Assembly: GCF_007859315.1 (NCBI RefSeq)
Contig: NZ_VOHA01000001.1
Location: forward strand, 496,001-560,000
Source: Reyranella sp. CPCC 100927
GTDB lineage: Bacteria > Pseudomonadota > Alphaproteobacteria > Reyranellales > Reyranellaceae
Direction: 5' to 3'
DNA: 64,000 bases
In this document: piece after piece, positions 18,101 through 26,274 of the stretch
Layout: each line of letters opens with the position of its first letter
Numbering within the stretch: position 1 is the stretch's first letter
Program-made: the position numbers and the translations under genes
The notes under the pieces: generated by a model
The model's input: only the letters and a program-made list of their open reading frames with translations
What the model was told of the DNA's origin: nothing
Database searches by the model: none

Positions 18101-19399
18101 GGATCATCCATCCCCGTGGTCTCCGTGGCCGGTCCCGGCACGCCGCTGATCGGCGCGCGCGACAGCGGCGCGGCACCGGGCGCACCGGCCAACAGCGCGA
18201 TCCTGACCAATGGCGGCGACGTGACCCTGGTCGCGCTCGGCGGCAGCATCGAATTCATCAACGGCATGGCCGCCATCGGCGCCGTGGCCCGCTTGAATGC
18301 GGCGGCCGGCGATATCTTCCAGAGCGCGGCAGGCGGTGTGGTGGCCAACGGCCTGCTGGCGGTGGCCGCCAGCGTGGTCGACCTGACGACGGCGGTCGGC
18401 CTGAACGATGTGCGGTTCCTATCGGGCTCGGCGGCGGGCAGCTTCGGGCCGCTCGGTGATTTCCGGCTGATCAACAATGCCAGTGTGACGGTGTCCGCCG
18501 GCGGTGTGGCCGGCGACAGTTTGGTGGCGGCGGTCGACGGCGTGCGTGCCGGCGCCGGCGCGACCCTGGAGCTGGCGATTCGATCCGGCGACATCACCGT
18601 CAACAACACGACGCTGACGACTGTCGATGGTTTGGTTCTGTTGCGGCGCGTGGCCGGGGCCACGGGCAGCGAGATCATCCTGAACAATGTGTCGTTCGAC
18701 AGCGGCAGCGGTTCGCCGAACCTCGTGGTGCTCGACCTGACCGGCAGTCCCGTGCTGGGGCCGGGCAGCTTCGCGGGCCTGAAGACCAGCGTCACGCCGC
18801 CCAGCGGTACGTCGGCGATCCCGATCGGCCCCAATCCTGACGGCGGCATCCTCTTGACCAACGTCAATGCCGGCAACACGACGGTGTACCTGGTCGGTGG
18901 TGCAGGCTCGACGATCAGCGGCAGCGGCACGTACGGCCTGCTGGGTGTCTATGTGGCGCACAGTAACCCGATCGCGCTGACGGGCAGCGTGCGCCAGATC
19001 GATCCGACATCATCGCATTCGGTGACGGCGCCCTTCAGCGAGCCGTTCGACTCCACGACGTTTGCCGGCTTCTACGTGCGTCGGCGCGGCGAGGTGGTCG
19101 ATCTCCAGACGTTCAATACCTGCGTCATCGGCACCGGCCTCTGTCCGGTCCCGCCACCGCCGCCACCGCCACCAGAAACTGACGAGTTCCATATCCCGGA
19201 CTCGGTCACCCGGCAGCCGGACGACTCCGGCCGCCTGGTCGGCGTGCCGGACCTGCTGCTGATCGACATCGTCACCGATCGCAGCTCACCGACGCCGCTC
19301 AGGCTGTCGACGGTGATTCTGGTCAACCAGGGTAACGAGTATTTCTTCAACGTCGACGAGGAACGGCGCAAGCAGCGCGCCGCGCGAGGCGGACAATGA
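15164..19399 (+). CDS. TpsA exoprotein 2 (paralogue of exoprotein 1)
   Basis: About 1411 residues. ATG 15164 is preceded by AGGGG at a 6-nt spacing, so it is preferred over the ATG two codons upstream. The signal peptide ends at TFTSPAVAQ. The TPS domain (about residues 30-415) is nearly identical to that of exoprotein 1. The passenger then starts differently (VETSGKIDLSVLPGASVAASAVAGTAGMWLLDPRNVNIV) and holds a single copy of the long repeat module (about 16908-18340). The C-terminal third again matches exoprotein 1, with FYVRRRGEVV, the CX6C pair and a run of eight Pro. Its stop overlaps the CHAT start. It is presumably exported by the same TpsB. Confidence 0.9.
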   Translation: MAQTQTSVLQSGRRDAGTVRGKVRSGLMNATSLAALVGWGVLTFTSPAVAQLPTGGTVVGGSATITTGTNQVVVNQTTNRGVIDWRSFSIGQGTRVDFQQPGASSVTLNRVTGPDPSVIAGQLTANGQIVLVNGAGVVFANGAQVNVGSLAASTANIRNPQAFMADGKLVFDVPSPNANAGVVNAGTITVRDGGLVGLVGNMAANHGVINARLGRVTIGGAETFTVDLAGDGLINFQIGQPVTRQPVDGQGKKQPLASNTGTINADGGVVTLTARAAGGVVDNVVNVGGAIRAQAVSQEGGVLVLGGEDGGTVNITGKLDVSGKSLGQRGGQVIATAAGGKVNVASSAVIDASGASGGGRVNIGGNYQGKGPLPNARDTKVEAGARITADATMMGNGGSVIVWADNATVFGGTISAKGGLKGGNGGFVETSGKIDLSVLPGASVAASAVAGTAGMWLLDPRNVNIVTGGAGSVVGGVNNPPDDPGPSGSAHTIDPAVIAAALNGGSNVTITTNAVGITPFDTGIITVVNAITWTTANTLTLLADGAININAPITASGNGNLTLTSIGSSINGNAAGVISLGSGTLNLNANFGINLGSAAITAGIVNFKALNGVTLNNAGNAIGTVADTASSAGSVFGISIKSTTALTIGKGGITAPDAPITIESGQQVLVTGNITSPGTTGILTITSTGAIGGTGILQTGGTLNVPRVILNATAGDIVQTGGNIIAAGSPGFPTALTATAAGSVDLPSATNNVVSLVGAAGANFRYVNGGPLTIGQISTVTIGITIGSGNYLDIAADTINVVGGARIGGIATGTPGASLAADNPDGVTVLRPTSASAAMVVGGAGGTTGNLMTEAQLIASVRTGTLRLGSIGRGAVQLGGVLTAVENPAGAITVQGLNFSGAGQLLQRLVLESGTSIQQTGAIVLTRGGGFEGALATAVRGAGSVELTNPGNSVTGLAHVAVESDTTLATQSGTFRYVDGSSIPVVSVAGPGTPLIGARDSGAAPGAPANSAILTNGGDVTLVALGGSIEFINGMAAIGAVARLNAAAGDIFQSAAGGVVANGLLAVAASVVDLTTAVGLNDVRFLSGSAAGSFGPLGDFRLINNASVTVSAGGVAGDSLVAAVDGVRAGAGATLELAIRSGDITVNNTTLTTVDGLVLLRRVAGATGSEIILNNVSFDSGSGSPNLVVLDLTGSPVLGPGSFAGLKTSVTPPSGTSAIPIGPNPDGGILLTNVNAGNTTVYLVGGAGSTISGSGTYGLLGVYVAHSNPIALTGSVRQIDPTSSHSVTAPFSEPFDSTTFAGFYVRRRGEVVDLQTFNTCVIGTGLCPVPPPPPPPPETDEFHIPDSVTRQPDDSGRLVGVPDLLLIDIVTDRSSPTPLRLSTVILVNQGNEYFFNVDEERRKQRAARGGQ
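15251..16411 (+). repeat. Long direct repeat, tpsA2 5' copy
   Basis: Ungapped partner of 9550-10710, at a constant offset of 5701. Divergence from that copy starts abruptly after GATCTCGGCG at 16411, where CGGGGCGGCGGG is replaced by AAGGGTGGC. Confidence 0.85.
18377..19399 (+). repeat. Long direct repeat, tpsA2 3' copy
   Basis: Partner of 14062-15072. It carries the RRR motif, the CX6C pair and a longer CCACCGCC-type Pro run (eight Pro against four). Confidence 0.8.
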
Positions 19400-22300
19400 G
19401 GACCATAGCGCCCCTTCTCATGCTGTCGTTGGTGGCGACCACCAGCGCTATGGCACAGCAGCCGGCCGGTCAGACCCGCGCTGGTGAGGCCTGCACCTAT
19501 GCGCCGGTAGCAGCGGAGTCGTCCGTTCGCGCACGCCAGGCCGTCGATATCCGCTGCGGCACCGCCAGTGATCCGGTGGGGCGCGTCTATCAGGTCGATG
19601 GCACCACCGACAGCGGCGGGCTTGCCGCCGTGACGGCATCGGGCCCGTGGCGGTCGTTGATCGACAGCCGTGCCTTCTGCGAACGGCCCGCGTCAACGAC
19701 TTTGGCCGGCGAGCCGGCGGCCCTGTTGGCCTGCGCGCGCCGGTCGGGCGGCGTCCCCTATGTCGCGGTGGCGACGTCGCGCGGCGGTTCGACGTTCCTG
19801 GGCGAGGGCCTGTCGACGGCAGCGCCGGCGATCGAGGCAACGATCACGGCGTTGTCGGGTGGTGCCGGCGGTGGCCGTGCCGGCGCGCTGGGTGCGGCGT
19901 TGGGTGGTCGCTATGCGGCGACCTACAAGGCCGCCGACGCCGATCGCTACCTGGCGCTGATGCGGTTGGGGGCACGGCACAACATCGAGGAAGAATACGC
20001 GCCGGCTGAGCGCAATTACCGTGAGGCACTGGCCCTGCAGCAGCGCCTGTTCGGTCGCGACAACGCCGATCAGGCCGATGCGCTCGCCCATGTGGCGATG
20101 AATGTCAGCAACCAGGGCCGTTTCGACGAAGCCACGACGTTGTTCCGCCGCGCCGAGGCGTTGGGGGCCGGCACGCGCGATCCCCTGATCCGCGCGCGCC
20201 TGCGGCAGTATGTGGCCCAGCACCTGGCCAACCAGGGACGGCGGAACGAAGCGCGCACCGCATTGGACGAAGCCGAGCAGCTCTACTACGTGGCAGCGCC
20301 CGATCTGCAGGCGCTGGTCGACAAGGCGGTGGTGCGTGGTTCGGTCGATACGCCACCGCGGGCCTATGGCGTGCGCGGCCAGATCTTCGTCGATCCCCGG
20401 CGCGACGCGCAGAGCCGCATCGGCACGTCGATTCCACCAGTGAGCGCCAACACCGAATGGGCGGCGCAGGGCGTCGCCGAGATCTACCGCACGCGTGCGC
20501 TGCTGGCGCTGGGCGACAACCAGCCGGCGCAGAGCCAGGCCTATGCCAACAAGGGCATCGCGCTGCTGCAGTCGGTCGGTGCCGATCCCGGCGGCGTGCG
20601 CTGGCGCATCGTGCGCGTGGCCGGCTTGGGTGCCGCGGCAGGCCAGAACCTGCCGCAGGCCAGCAGCGAGTTGGGCGGCTCGGCGCGCGGGTTGAGCGAG
20701 TCGTTGCCGCAGTCGCAGCCGGCCGGCAAGACGTACTTCGAGTCGGGCGCCGTGCGCCTGCAGCGCGGCAACAACTCTGCGGCACTGTCCGAGTTCCGTC
20801 GCGGTGCGCAGATCCTGCGCGCGCGGCGCAACACCCTGCCGGCGGATACGGTGTTGCCCTATCTCGATGCGCTGGCCGGCGGATCGCGGCTGCTGTCGGG
20901 CTCGGCCGCGACCGAGATGTTCGACGCCTCGCAGCTGATCGGCTCGAGCGTGACGGCGGCGTTCGTCGCCCAGGCCGCCGTGCGCATGGGTACGGCGCAC
21001 CGCAGCGTGAAGGCGCTGCAGGACCAGGAGCAGGCACTGGCCGAACTGTTCCAGCGCCGCGACATCGCCGCCAACAGCGGCGCCGACAGCGCCGTGCTGC
21101 AGGATATCGACCGCCAGATTGGCGATGCCACCCGCGCGCGCAACGAGGCCGAGCAGCAGGTGCGGCGCGAAGTGCCGAACTACTTCCAGCTGCTGCAGGG
21201 CCAGCCGACCGCGGCCGACTTGCTGGGCACCCTGCGCGCCGGCGAGGCGTTCCTGCAGATCGTGTTGGGCGAGAAAGGCGGCTACGGCGTGTTGGCGCGC
21301 GACGGCGCCCTGACCGCCTACCGCATCGACCTGTCGTCGGCACAGGCGGCGCAGACCGTACAGACCTTGCGCAAGGCATTCATGCCTGATGCGCGCGGCG
21401 AACTGCCGGCTTACGACGTGGCGATGGCGCACGATCTCTATCAGCGCCTGCTGGGCCCCGTGAAGGCGCGGTTGGCTGGCGTGCGCGAGCTGATCGTGGC
21501 GGCCGACGGTGCACTGCAGTCGCTGCCGTTCGCATTGCTGGTCAGCGAAGCGCCGCCGCCGATCGCCAGTCCCGCCGACTACAAGAGCGTGGCCTGGCTG
21601 GTGAAGTCGATGACCCTGGCTTACGTACCCGCGGCGCAGTCCTTCGTGCTGCTGCGCGGGGTGGCGGCACGGTCGCGGGCGCCCAACGCCTATGTCGGCT
21701 TCGGCGGCTTCACGCGTATCACGCAGGCGGCGGCGGGTCAGGCCCTGCAGGTGGTCCGCGACGGCGCCACGCCGGTGCCGGCTGCTTGTGTTACCGATGC
21801 GCGCGAGTTGGCGGCGCTGCCGCCGCTGGCGCTGGCGGAATCGGAGGTCGCGCTGACCGCCGACAAGCTCGGCGCCGGCCGCGGTAGTGCCCGCACCGGC
21901 GCCGCGTTCAGCCGTTCGGCGGTATTGCGCGGCGGGTTGGAGCGGTACCGCATCGTGCACTTCGCCACGCACGCGCTGCTGCCGACGGAACTGCGCTGCG
22001 TGCAGCAGCCTGTGGTGCTGACCGGTGCCGGTGCCGGCGCCGAGGCCCTGCTGACCGCGGCCGACATCGCTGCCCTGCGCATGGACGCCGACCTGGTGGT
22101 GCTGTCGGCCTGCAACACGGCCGGACCCGATGGCCGCAGCGCCGGTGAGGCGTTCTCCGGCCTGGCGCGCTCGTTCTTCACCGCCGGCACGCGTGGCGTG
22201 CTGGCCTCGCACTGGAACGTCGCCGACGAATCGACGACCCTGATGATGATCAACCTGCTGACCGAGACCGCCAAGGGCACGCCGGCGGCGGTGTCCCTGC

Positions 22301-22404
22301 GCAACGTGCAGGTCGGCATGCTCGACGGCGCCGGCGCCGGCAGTGACCCGGTGCGCTGGGCGCATCCGTTCTACTGGGCGCCGTTCGTCTACGCCGGCGG
22401 CTGA
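19396..22404 (+). CDS. Exported TPR-CHAT domain protein (caspase-like)
   Basis: A 1002-residue protein overlapping the tpsA2 stop by 4 nt (ATGA). A signal peptide (IAPLLMLSLVATTSAMAQ) predicts periplasmic or secreted location. TPR-like helices span about residues 190-300 (RNYREALALQQRLFG, RFDEATTLFRRAEALG, RRNEARTALDEAEQLY). Further helical repeats run to about 600, with QDQEQALAELFQRRD. The C-terminal CHAT domain begins with GEAFLQIVLGEKGGYGVLARDG. It carries both clan CD catalytic residues: His859 in HFATHAL and Cys906 in LSACNTAG. ASHWNVADEST and HPFYWAPFVYAG follow. CHAT proteins are peptidases of the caspase/separase fold. Coupling to tpsA suggests processing or sensing of the exoproteins; that is inference. 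Confidence 0.92.
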   Translation: MRTIAPLLMLSLVATTSAMAQQPAGQTRAGEACTYAPVAAESSVRARQAVDIRCGTASDPVGRVYQVDGTTDSGGLAAVTASGPWRSLIDSRAFCERPASTTLAGEPAALLACARRSGGVPYVAVATSRGGSTFLGEGLSTAAPAIEATITALSGGAGGGRAGALGAALGGRYAATYKAADADRYLALMRLGARHNIEEEYAPAERNYREALALQQRLFGRDNADQADALAHVAMNVSNQGRFDEATTLFRRAEALGAGTRDPLIRARLRQYVAQHLANQGRRNEARTALDEAEQLYYVAAPDLQALVDKAVVRGSVDTPPRAYGVRGQIFVDPRRDAQSRIGTSIPPVSANTEWAAQGVAEIYRTRALLALGDNQPAQSQAYANKGIALLQSVGADPGGVRWRIVRVAGLGAAAGQNLPQASSELGGSARGLSESLPQSQPAGKTYFESGAVRLQRGNNSAALSEFRRGAQILRARRNTLPADTVLPYLDALAGGSRLLSGSAATEMFDASQLIGSSVTAAFVAQAAVRMGTAHRSVKALQDQEQALAELFQRRDIAANSGADSAVLQDIDRQIGDATRARNEAEQQVRREVPNYFQLLQGQPTAADLLGTLRAGEAFLQIVLGEKGGYGVLARDGALTAYRIDLSSAQAAQTVQTLRKAFMPDARGELPAYDVAMAHDLYQRLLGPVKARLAGVRELIVAADGALQSLPFALLVSEAPPPIASPADYKSVAWLVKSMTLAYVPAAQSFVLLRGVAARSRAPNAYVGFGGFTRITQAAAGQALQVVRDGATPVPAACVTDARELAALPPLALAESEVALTADKLGAGRGSARTGAAFSRSAVLRGGLERYRIVHFATHALLPTELRCVQQPVVLTGAGAGAEALLTAADIAALRMDADLVVLSACNTAGPDGRSAGEAFSGLARSFFTAGTRGVLASHWNVADESTTLMMINLLTETAKGTPAAVSLRNVQVGMLDGAGAGSDPVRWAHPFYWAPFVYAGG

Positions 22405-23129
22405 GACGCTTCATATCCGCGTAGGATGAGTGTCTTGGTCGCCGCGGGCAGCTCTTCCCAAAGACGGAAAGCCGATATCAGGCTTTCACTGGTCTTGGCG
22501 TTCTCCGGGGGTGTTTCACCGCAGGTGATGTAGTGCGCGGCATACTGCGATCGGTAGGCCATGGTTGAGCGTCCTGAATGAGCCCGGGGGATTTTCCGGG
22601 CCATGATCGCCGCCCAGATGACCCTGTCGCCGATCGCGCCGAGGGCCGGCGGCATGGCGGTCCACAGCGACAGCACTTCAAAGGCACGGCGGTGGATCCA
22701 CAGGCAGCTGGTGTCGGTATGGGTTTCCCCATCGCCTGCTTCACCGCCTGCGATGAGCACCGAGCCGTCGGCGCGGTGGATGTTACGGCCTGAGGTGCAG
22801 ACCAGGGCGCCGGTGCGCTGGTGCAGCGCCACCAACGACCCGACATGGTCGTCGTGATACCAGTTGTCGGCGTCGAGGAAGGCGACGGCATCGACACCGT
22901 CGCCAGCCGCCGCCATGGCGCCGATGCATCGCGCGGCGTTGCCCACGTCGTTGTGGGGGCGCGGCAGTTGCAGATGCTCCACCGGCCATGTCGAGATGAC
23001 TGGTACGGGATAACCGTCCGCCACCATGTAGTGCCGGCACGGGTGGGTTTGGCGCGCGACGCTCTCGTGGCAGGCGCGCAGGACGTCCAGTGGTTCCCGA
23101 TAGTAGGGCGTGATAACTGCCACTCTCAT
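22389..23129 (-). CDS. GT-A fold glycosyltransferase-like protein (family 2 type)
   Basis: About 246 residues from the ATG at 23129; an ATG six codons upstream (23147) is possible but has no ribosome site. It begins MRVAVITPYYREPLDVLRACHESVARQTHPCRHYMVADG, the nucleotide-sugar binding start of GT2 enzymes. AVAFLDADNWYHDDHVGSLVALHQ contains the DxD motif that binds metal and nucleotide sugar. The later part (TDTSCLWIHRRAFEVLSLW) fits an acceptor domain. There are no membrane helices. The 3' end overlaps the CHAT gene by 16 nt, tail to tail. The acceptor is unknown. Confidence 0.85.
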   Translation of the reverse strand: MRVAVITPYYREPLDVLRACHESVARQTHPCRHYMVADGYPVPVISTWPVEHLQLPRPHNDVGNAARCIGAMAAAGDGVDAVAFLDADNWYHDDHVGSLVALHQRTGALVCTSGRNIHRADGSVLIAGGEAGDGETHTDTSCLWIHRRAFEVLSLWTAMPPALGAIGDRVIWAAIMARKIPRAHSGRSTMAYRSQYAAHYITCGETPPENAKTSESLISAFRLWEELPAATKTLILRGYEASQPPA

Positions 23130-23237
23130 CGCGGACCGCTCGTGCATTGATTGTCATGCCGCGTGGCGTCGGCGTATCTTTTATCGAACCGGCTCCGCAT
23201 CCTGCTTGGCTTTCTGTCTCCATTCCACGGGCACGGC

Positions 23238-23927
23238 ATGACGATATTCTCCGGTCTGATGATCGCCACGCCTTGCTATGGTGGCGTTGTCACGAACGCC
23301 TATCTGCTGTCGATGGTCCGGACTTGTGCCGTGCTGACGGCGCGCGGCCTGCGCCATGAGTTGGTGACAGCCGCCGGCGACAGCCTGGTCATGCGAGCCC
23401 GGAACACGCTGGTGTCTGTCTTCATGGCGTCCGGGCATTCCCACCTGATGTTCATTGACGCCGATGTCGAGTGGCCCGCGGAGGCTGTCGTTGCCCTCCT
23501 GGAGGCCGACAAGGACGTCGTGTGTGGCGCCTATCCGAAGAAAGTGATGCCCAGGGCCTATGCCGTCAACTTTCTCGACGGTCCGGCGGAGCGCGATCCC
23601 TTGGGGCGCATCGAGATCAAGGAAGCAGCCGCTGGTTTCCTGATGATCCGACGTGCCGTATTCGAGCGCATGATGCAGGCGTACCCGCAGACTCGCTATG
23701 GCGGCACTGCGGGACTGTCGGATCAGCAAAGCCAGCTGACCTACGCTTTGTTCGACTGCCTCATCGACGAGGATGATCCGCAGCGGCAGTACCTCTCCGA
23801 GGACTATGGCTTCTGCCGGCGCTGGCGTGCCATCGGCGGGCGCATCTGGCTCGACCCGCGGCTGGAACTGCGGCACCACGGCGCGACCGCCTTCGAGGGC
23901 AAGGCGGCGGAGCTGCAGCGGCTCTGA
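23238..23927 (+). CDS. Glycosyltransferase-like protein with DxD motif
   Basis: About 229 residues from ATG 23238. The sequence MIATPCYGGVVTNAYLLSMVRTC and the SLVMRARNTLVSVFMAS segment precede HLMFIDADVEWPAEAVVALLEADKDVVCGAYPKK, which has the DAD motif of GT-A enzymes. A late YLSEDYGFCRRWRAIGGRIWLDPRLELRHHG matches the catalytic-end region of this type. Similar genes occur near phage and exopolysaccharide loci. It diverges from the GT2-like gene and abuts the TetR gene tail to tail with no gap. Possible glycosylation of the TPS exoproteins is only a neighbourhood guess. Confidence 0.75.
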   Translation: MTIFSGLMIATPCYGGVVTNAYLLSMVRTCAVLTARGLRHELVTAAGDSLVMRARNTLVSVFMASGHSHLMFIDADVEWPAEAVVALLEADKDVVCGAYPKKVMPRAYAVNFLDGPAERDPLGRIEIKEAAAGFLMIRRAVFERMMQAYPQTRYGGTAGLSDQQSQLTYALFDCLIDEDDPQRQYLSEDYGFCRRWRAIGGRIWLDPRLELRHHGATAFEGKAAELQRL

Positions 23928-24599
23928 TCAGCTCGCGATGCCGTCGAAGATCGTGACGGCGAGCTGCGATGCGATCTGCTCGATCGACCGCTTGCCCGGC
24001 TTGTACCACTCGACCGTCCAGTTGATGGCGCCCAGGATCTGCAGGCGCAGCACCGACAGGTCGATGTCGCGGCGCAGCTCGCCGGCGCGCCGGGCGCCCT
24101 CCAGCAGCTTACGCCAATATTCGCCGTAGGCGCGATGGACATGGATATGGCGCTGGCGGATCTCGCTGGGTACCTGTGCGAACAGCCGCTGGTTGGCGGT
24201 CGCGAAGTGGTTCAGCTTCAGGGTGAACAACAGGTGCGTGGCGATCGCCGTTGTGATCCGCGCGCGGTGGGTGCTGTCGGCCGGCATCGACTCGACCTTG
24301 TCGCGCACGGCATCGAAGACGCCGGTGACGCCCAGCCGCAGCACTTCCTCGACCAGGTCCTCGCGCGATTCGAAGTAGTAGTAGATGCTGCCGGCGAACG
24401 TGTCGGCTTCGGTAGCGATATCGCTCAGCCGCGTATCGGCGTAGCCGTTCTGGGCGAACACCCGCGCCGCGGCGTCGAGGATGCGCCGCCGCGTTGCCTC
24501 CGATTTGCTGAGCGCCGGCGGATCGCTCGCCTCGGCGGAGGCCCGCCGCCGGGTCTCCGTCTTGGCCGCCGTCCCACGCCGCGCCACCACTCGCCCCAT
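23928..24599 (-). CDS. TetR/AcrR family transcriptional regulator
   Basis: About 223 residues. ATG 24599 has AAGGAAAAGG close upstream. A basic tail of about 30 residues (RRGTAAKTETRRRASAEA) precedes the TetR DNA-binding domain: SEATRRRILDAAARVFAQNGYADTRLSDIATEADTFAGSIYYYFESREDLVEEVL. The C-terminal ligand domain is variable. It stands at the edge of the catabolic cluster and is the only regulator gene in it, so it is the prime candidate to bind the palindromes at 28521, 34242 and 34313. I see no such palindrome at its own start. Confidence 0.9.
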   Translation of the reverse strand: MGRVVARRGTAAKTETRRRASAEASDPPALSKSEATRRRILDAAARVFAQNGYADTRLSDIATEADTFAGSIYYYFESREDLVEEVLRLGVTGVFDAVRDKVESMPADSTHRARITTAIATHLLFTLKLNHFATANQRLFAQVPSEIRQRHIHVHRAYGEYWRKLLEGARRAGELRRDIDLSVLRLQILGAINWTVEWYKPGKRSIEQIASQLAVTIFDGIAS

Positions 24600-24662
24600 G
24601 ACCTTTTCCTTCTCGCCAGACGGGCGTTTTCTAGCGCCGATTCGGCGATTTCCCAAGCCTCC

Positions 24663-25697
24663 TCACGCCGTCATGAGCTCGTCCAACCGCCGCAGCGCCA
24701 CGTTGTCGCGTAGCAGCCGGTGGTCCTGGGCCAGGCGCCCGCGGGCGATCGCGGTGCGCAGGTGCCGTTCCATCAGCACCGCCACTTTCAGGGCCGCGAA
24801 CAGGCGGTACCAGCCGAAATGCGCCAGCGCGCGGCCGGCCAGGTCCTGATAGACGGCCACGACCGCATCGTCGGTGGGGAAACCGGGCAGGGGCGGCACG
24901 CCGGCGCCCACAGTGCGCATGCGGTTCATCTCCAGCAGCCAGGCGATGTCGAGTTCGGCCGGGCCGAGGCCTGCCAGCTCCCAGTCCAGCAGCGCCGCCA
25001 CGTCGAAGCCGTGCGCGATCACGTTGGCCGGCCGCGCGTCGCCCCACAGCAGGCATGGCGCAGACTCGGGCGGCCGGTCGCGTTGGACGGCGGCGAACCC
25101 GCGTTCGATCACGGCATGGCGGTCGGCGCCGGCGCCCCAGTCGTGCAGGGCGCGATACCAGGCGATCTCGCCGTCCAGCGGCCGGTCCAGATCGCGCGCC
25201 AGCGGCGCCAGGTTCAGTGCGCGCCAGTCGGCGGCATGCACGGCGTGGATGGCGCGCAGCAGGGACTGGGCGAAGCGATGCTGGTCGACGGGCGGTGCCT
25301 CGAACAGCCAGCCGGCCTCGACGAAGCTGGGTCGATCATCGCTGGGCACACGGCCGGCCACGTAGCCCGTCACCAGCATCGGCCGACCCAGAACGGCGCC
25401 GGTCGGGTCGACCGCCAGGGCTGGCGGCACGGGCGGCGCCTGCCGCTGGGCCAGGCCTTTCAGCACCCGGTATTCGCGCGTGACGTCATAGTCGCGGAAC
25501 ATCGCCGGTCCATCCGGCTTGACGCGCACGACCACCCGCGATGGGCTGTTGCCGGCCAGGTCGACCAGCACGGTCTCGTTCGACCAGCCGCCGCTCGATG
25601 ACGGCGCCGTAACCTCGGTGACCGTGACCGCGTGGCCCAGTGCCGCCGACAACCAGGCGGCAAAGCGCTCGCGATCGGTCGTCGTTTCAAGCAGCAT
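24663..25697 (-). CDS. Phosphotransferase family protein (APH/ACAD10-like kinase fold)
   Basis: A 344-residue kinase-fold protein. N-terminal ITEVTAPSSSGGWSNETVLVDL acts as the glycine-rich loop region. The catalytic motif reads PCLLWGDARPANVI, with Trp replacing the His of the usual HGD, followed by ALLDWELAGLGPAELDIAWLLEMNRM, the metal-binding DWE. Such proteins in catabolic clusters accompany acyl-CoA dehydrogenases and may phosphorylate hydroxyacyl-CoA or other alcohols. The gene lies 63 nt upstream of the TetR gene on the same strand and is separated from the SnoaL gene by a hairpin repeat. Substrate unknown. Confidence 0.85.
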   Translation of the reverse strand: MLLETTTDRERFAAWLSAALGHAVTVTEVTAPSSSGGWSNETVLVDLAGNSPSRVVVRVKPDGPAMFRDYDVTREYRVLKGLAQRQAPPVPPALAVDPTGAVLGRPMLVTGYVAGRVPSDDRPSFVEAGWLFEAPPVDQHRFAQSLLRAIHAVHAADWRALNLAPLARDLDRPLDGEIAWYRALHDWGAGADRHAVIERGFAAVQRDRPPESAPCLLWGDARPANVIAHGFDVAALLDWELAGLGPAELDIAWLLEMNRMRTVGAGVPPLPGFPTDDAVVAVYQDLAGRALAHFGWYRLFAALKVAVLMERHLRTAIARGRLAQDHRLLRDNVALRRLDELMTA

Positions 25698-25748
25698 GTC
25701 TTGTTTCGACGTTGTGCTGACAGCCTGTGATTTTGTGGGCCCACGCTG

Positions 25749-25830
25749 TCATTCCGAGCGTAGCGAGGAATCTTTCGGCGGTTTCGCGACCGTCCACAGT
25801 CGGAAAGATCCCTCGCTGCGCTCGGGATGA
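25749..25830. repeat. Dispersed hairpin repeat
   Basis: The left arm TCATTCCGAGCGTAGCGAGG and the right arm CCCTCGCTGCGCTCGGGATG form a long stem with a loop of about 35 nt. This is one of four hairpin copies in the window, with others at 38854, 55963 and 63653. It lies between the phosphotransferase start and the SnoaL gene stop. Confidence 0.85.
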
Positions 25831-25890
25831 CAGTCGTGCGCTCGTTGAATCACAGCCGAGTAGGACGACGGAACGGTTCATCTGAGCTCG

Positions 25891-26274
25891 CTAGAATGTC
25901 TGCGTCGATTGCCACAGACCGGCGGCTTCGCGCGAGTTCCAGATCTCGACGATCTTGCCGTCATGGACGCGGAAGATCTCGATGCCGCTCATCGTATAGG
26001 ACTTGCCGCTGGTCTGCGTGCTCCAGCCGTTCCACGCCACGGTGACCATCGGTCCTTCGACGACCCGCACCGCCGTCTCGAAGCGCAGCACGGGGCAGAG
26101 ATCCAGCAGCTTGGCCAGGCGCGCCATGGACTCGGCCAGCGACAGCTGCTTCACCTCGCCCGGGGCGTGCCGCCAGGTCGGGTCGGCGATCAGCTCGGGC
26201 ACGAGGTCGAGCCGGCGCTGGTTGTAGAGCACGTCGAGATAGGTATCGACGACCTGCACGGCAGTCCTGGTCAT
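25891..26274 (-). CDS. SnoaL-like / NTF2-fold protein
   Basis: A 127-residue NTF2-like cone protein. It shows VVDTYLDVLYNQRRLDLVPELIADPTWRHAPG at the start, and GPMVTVAWNGWSTQTSGKSYTMSGIEIFRVHDGKIVEIWN at the end, the usual SnoaL strand pattern. Relatives act as small-molecule isomerases, cyclases or hydrolases, or as non-catalytic binding proteins. Its ATG directly follows the epimerase stop with no gap, so the two are co-translated. It is the last gene of the LLM-epimerase-SnoaL operon. Substrate unknown. Confidence 0.85.
   Translation of the reverse strand: MTRTAVQVVDTYLDVLYNQRRLDLVPELIADPTWRHAPGEVKQLSLAESMARLAKLLDLCPVLRFETAVRVVEGPMVTVAWNGWSTQTSGKSYTMSGIEIFRVHDGKIVEIWNSREAAGLWQSTQTF

Noticed and set aside
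19693-22365. An 890-codon open frame antisense to the CHAT gene
   Set aside because: It has no domains and a Gln/Arg/His-rich composition, and the sense strand encodes a clear TPR-CHAT protein with intact motifs.
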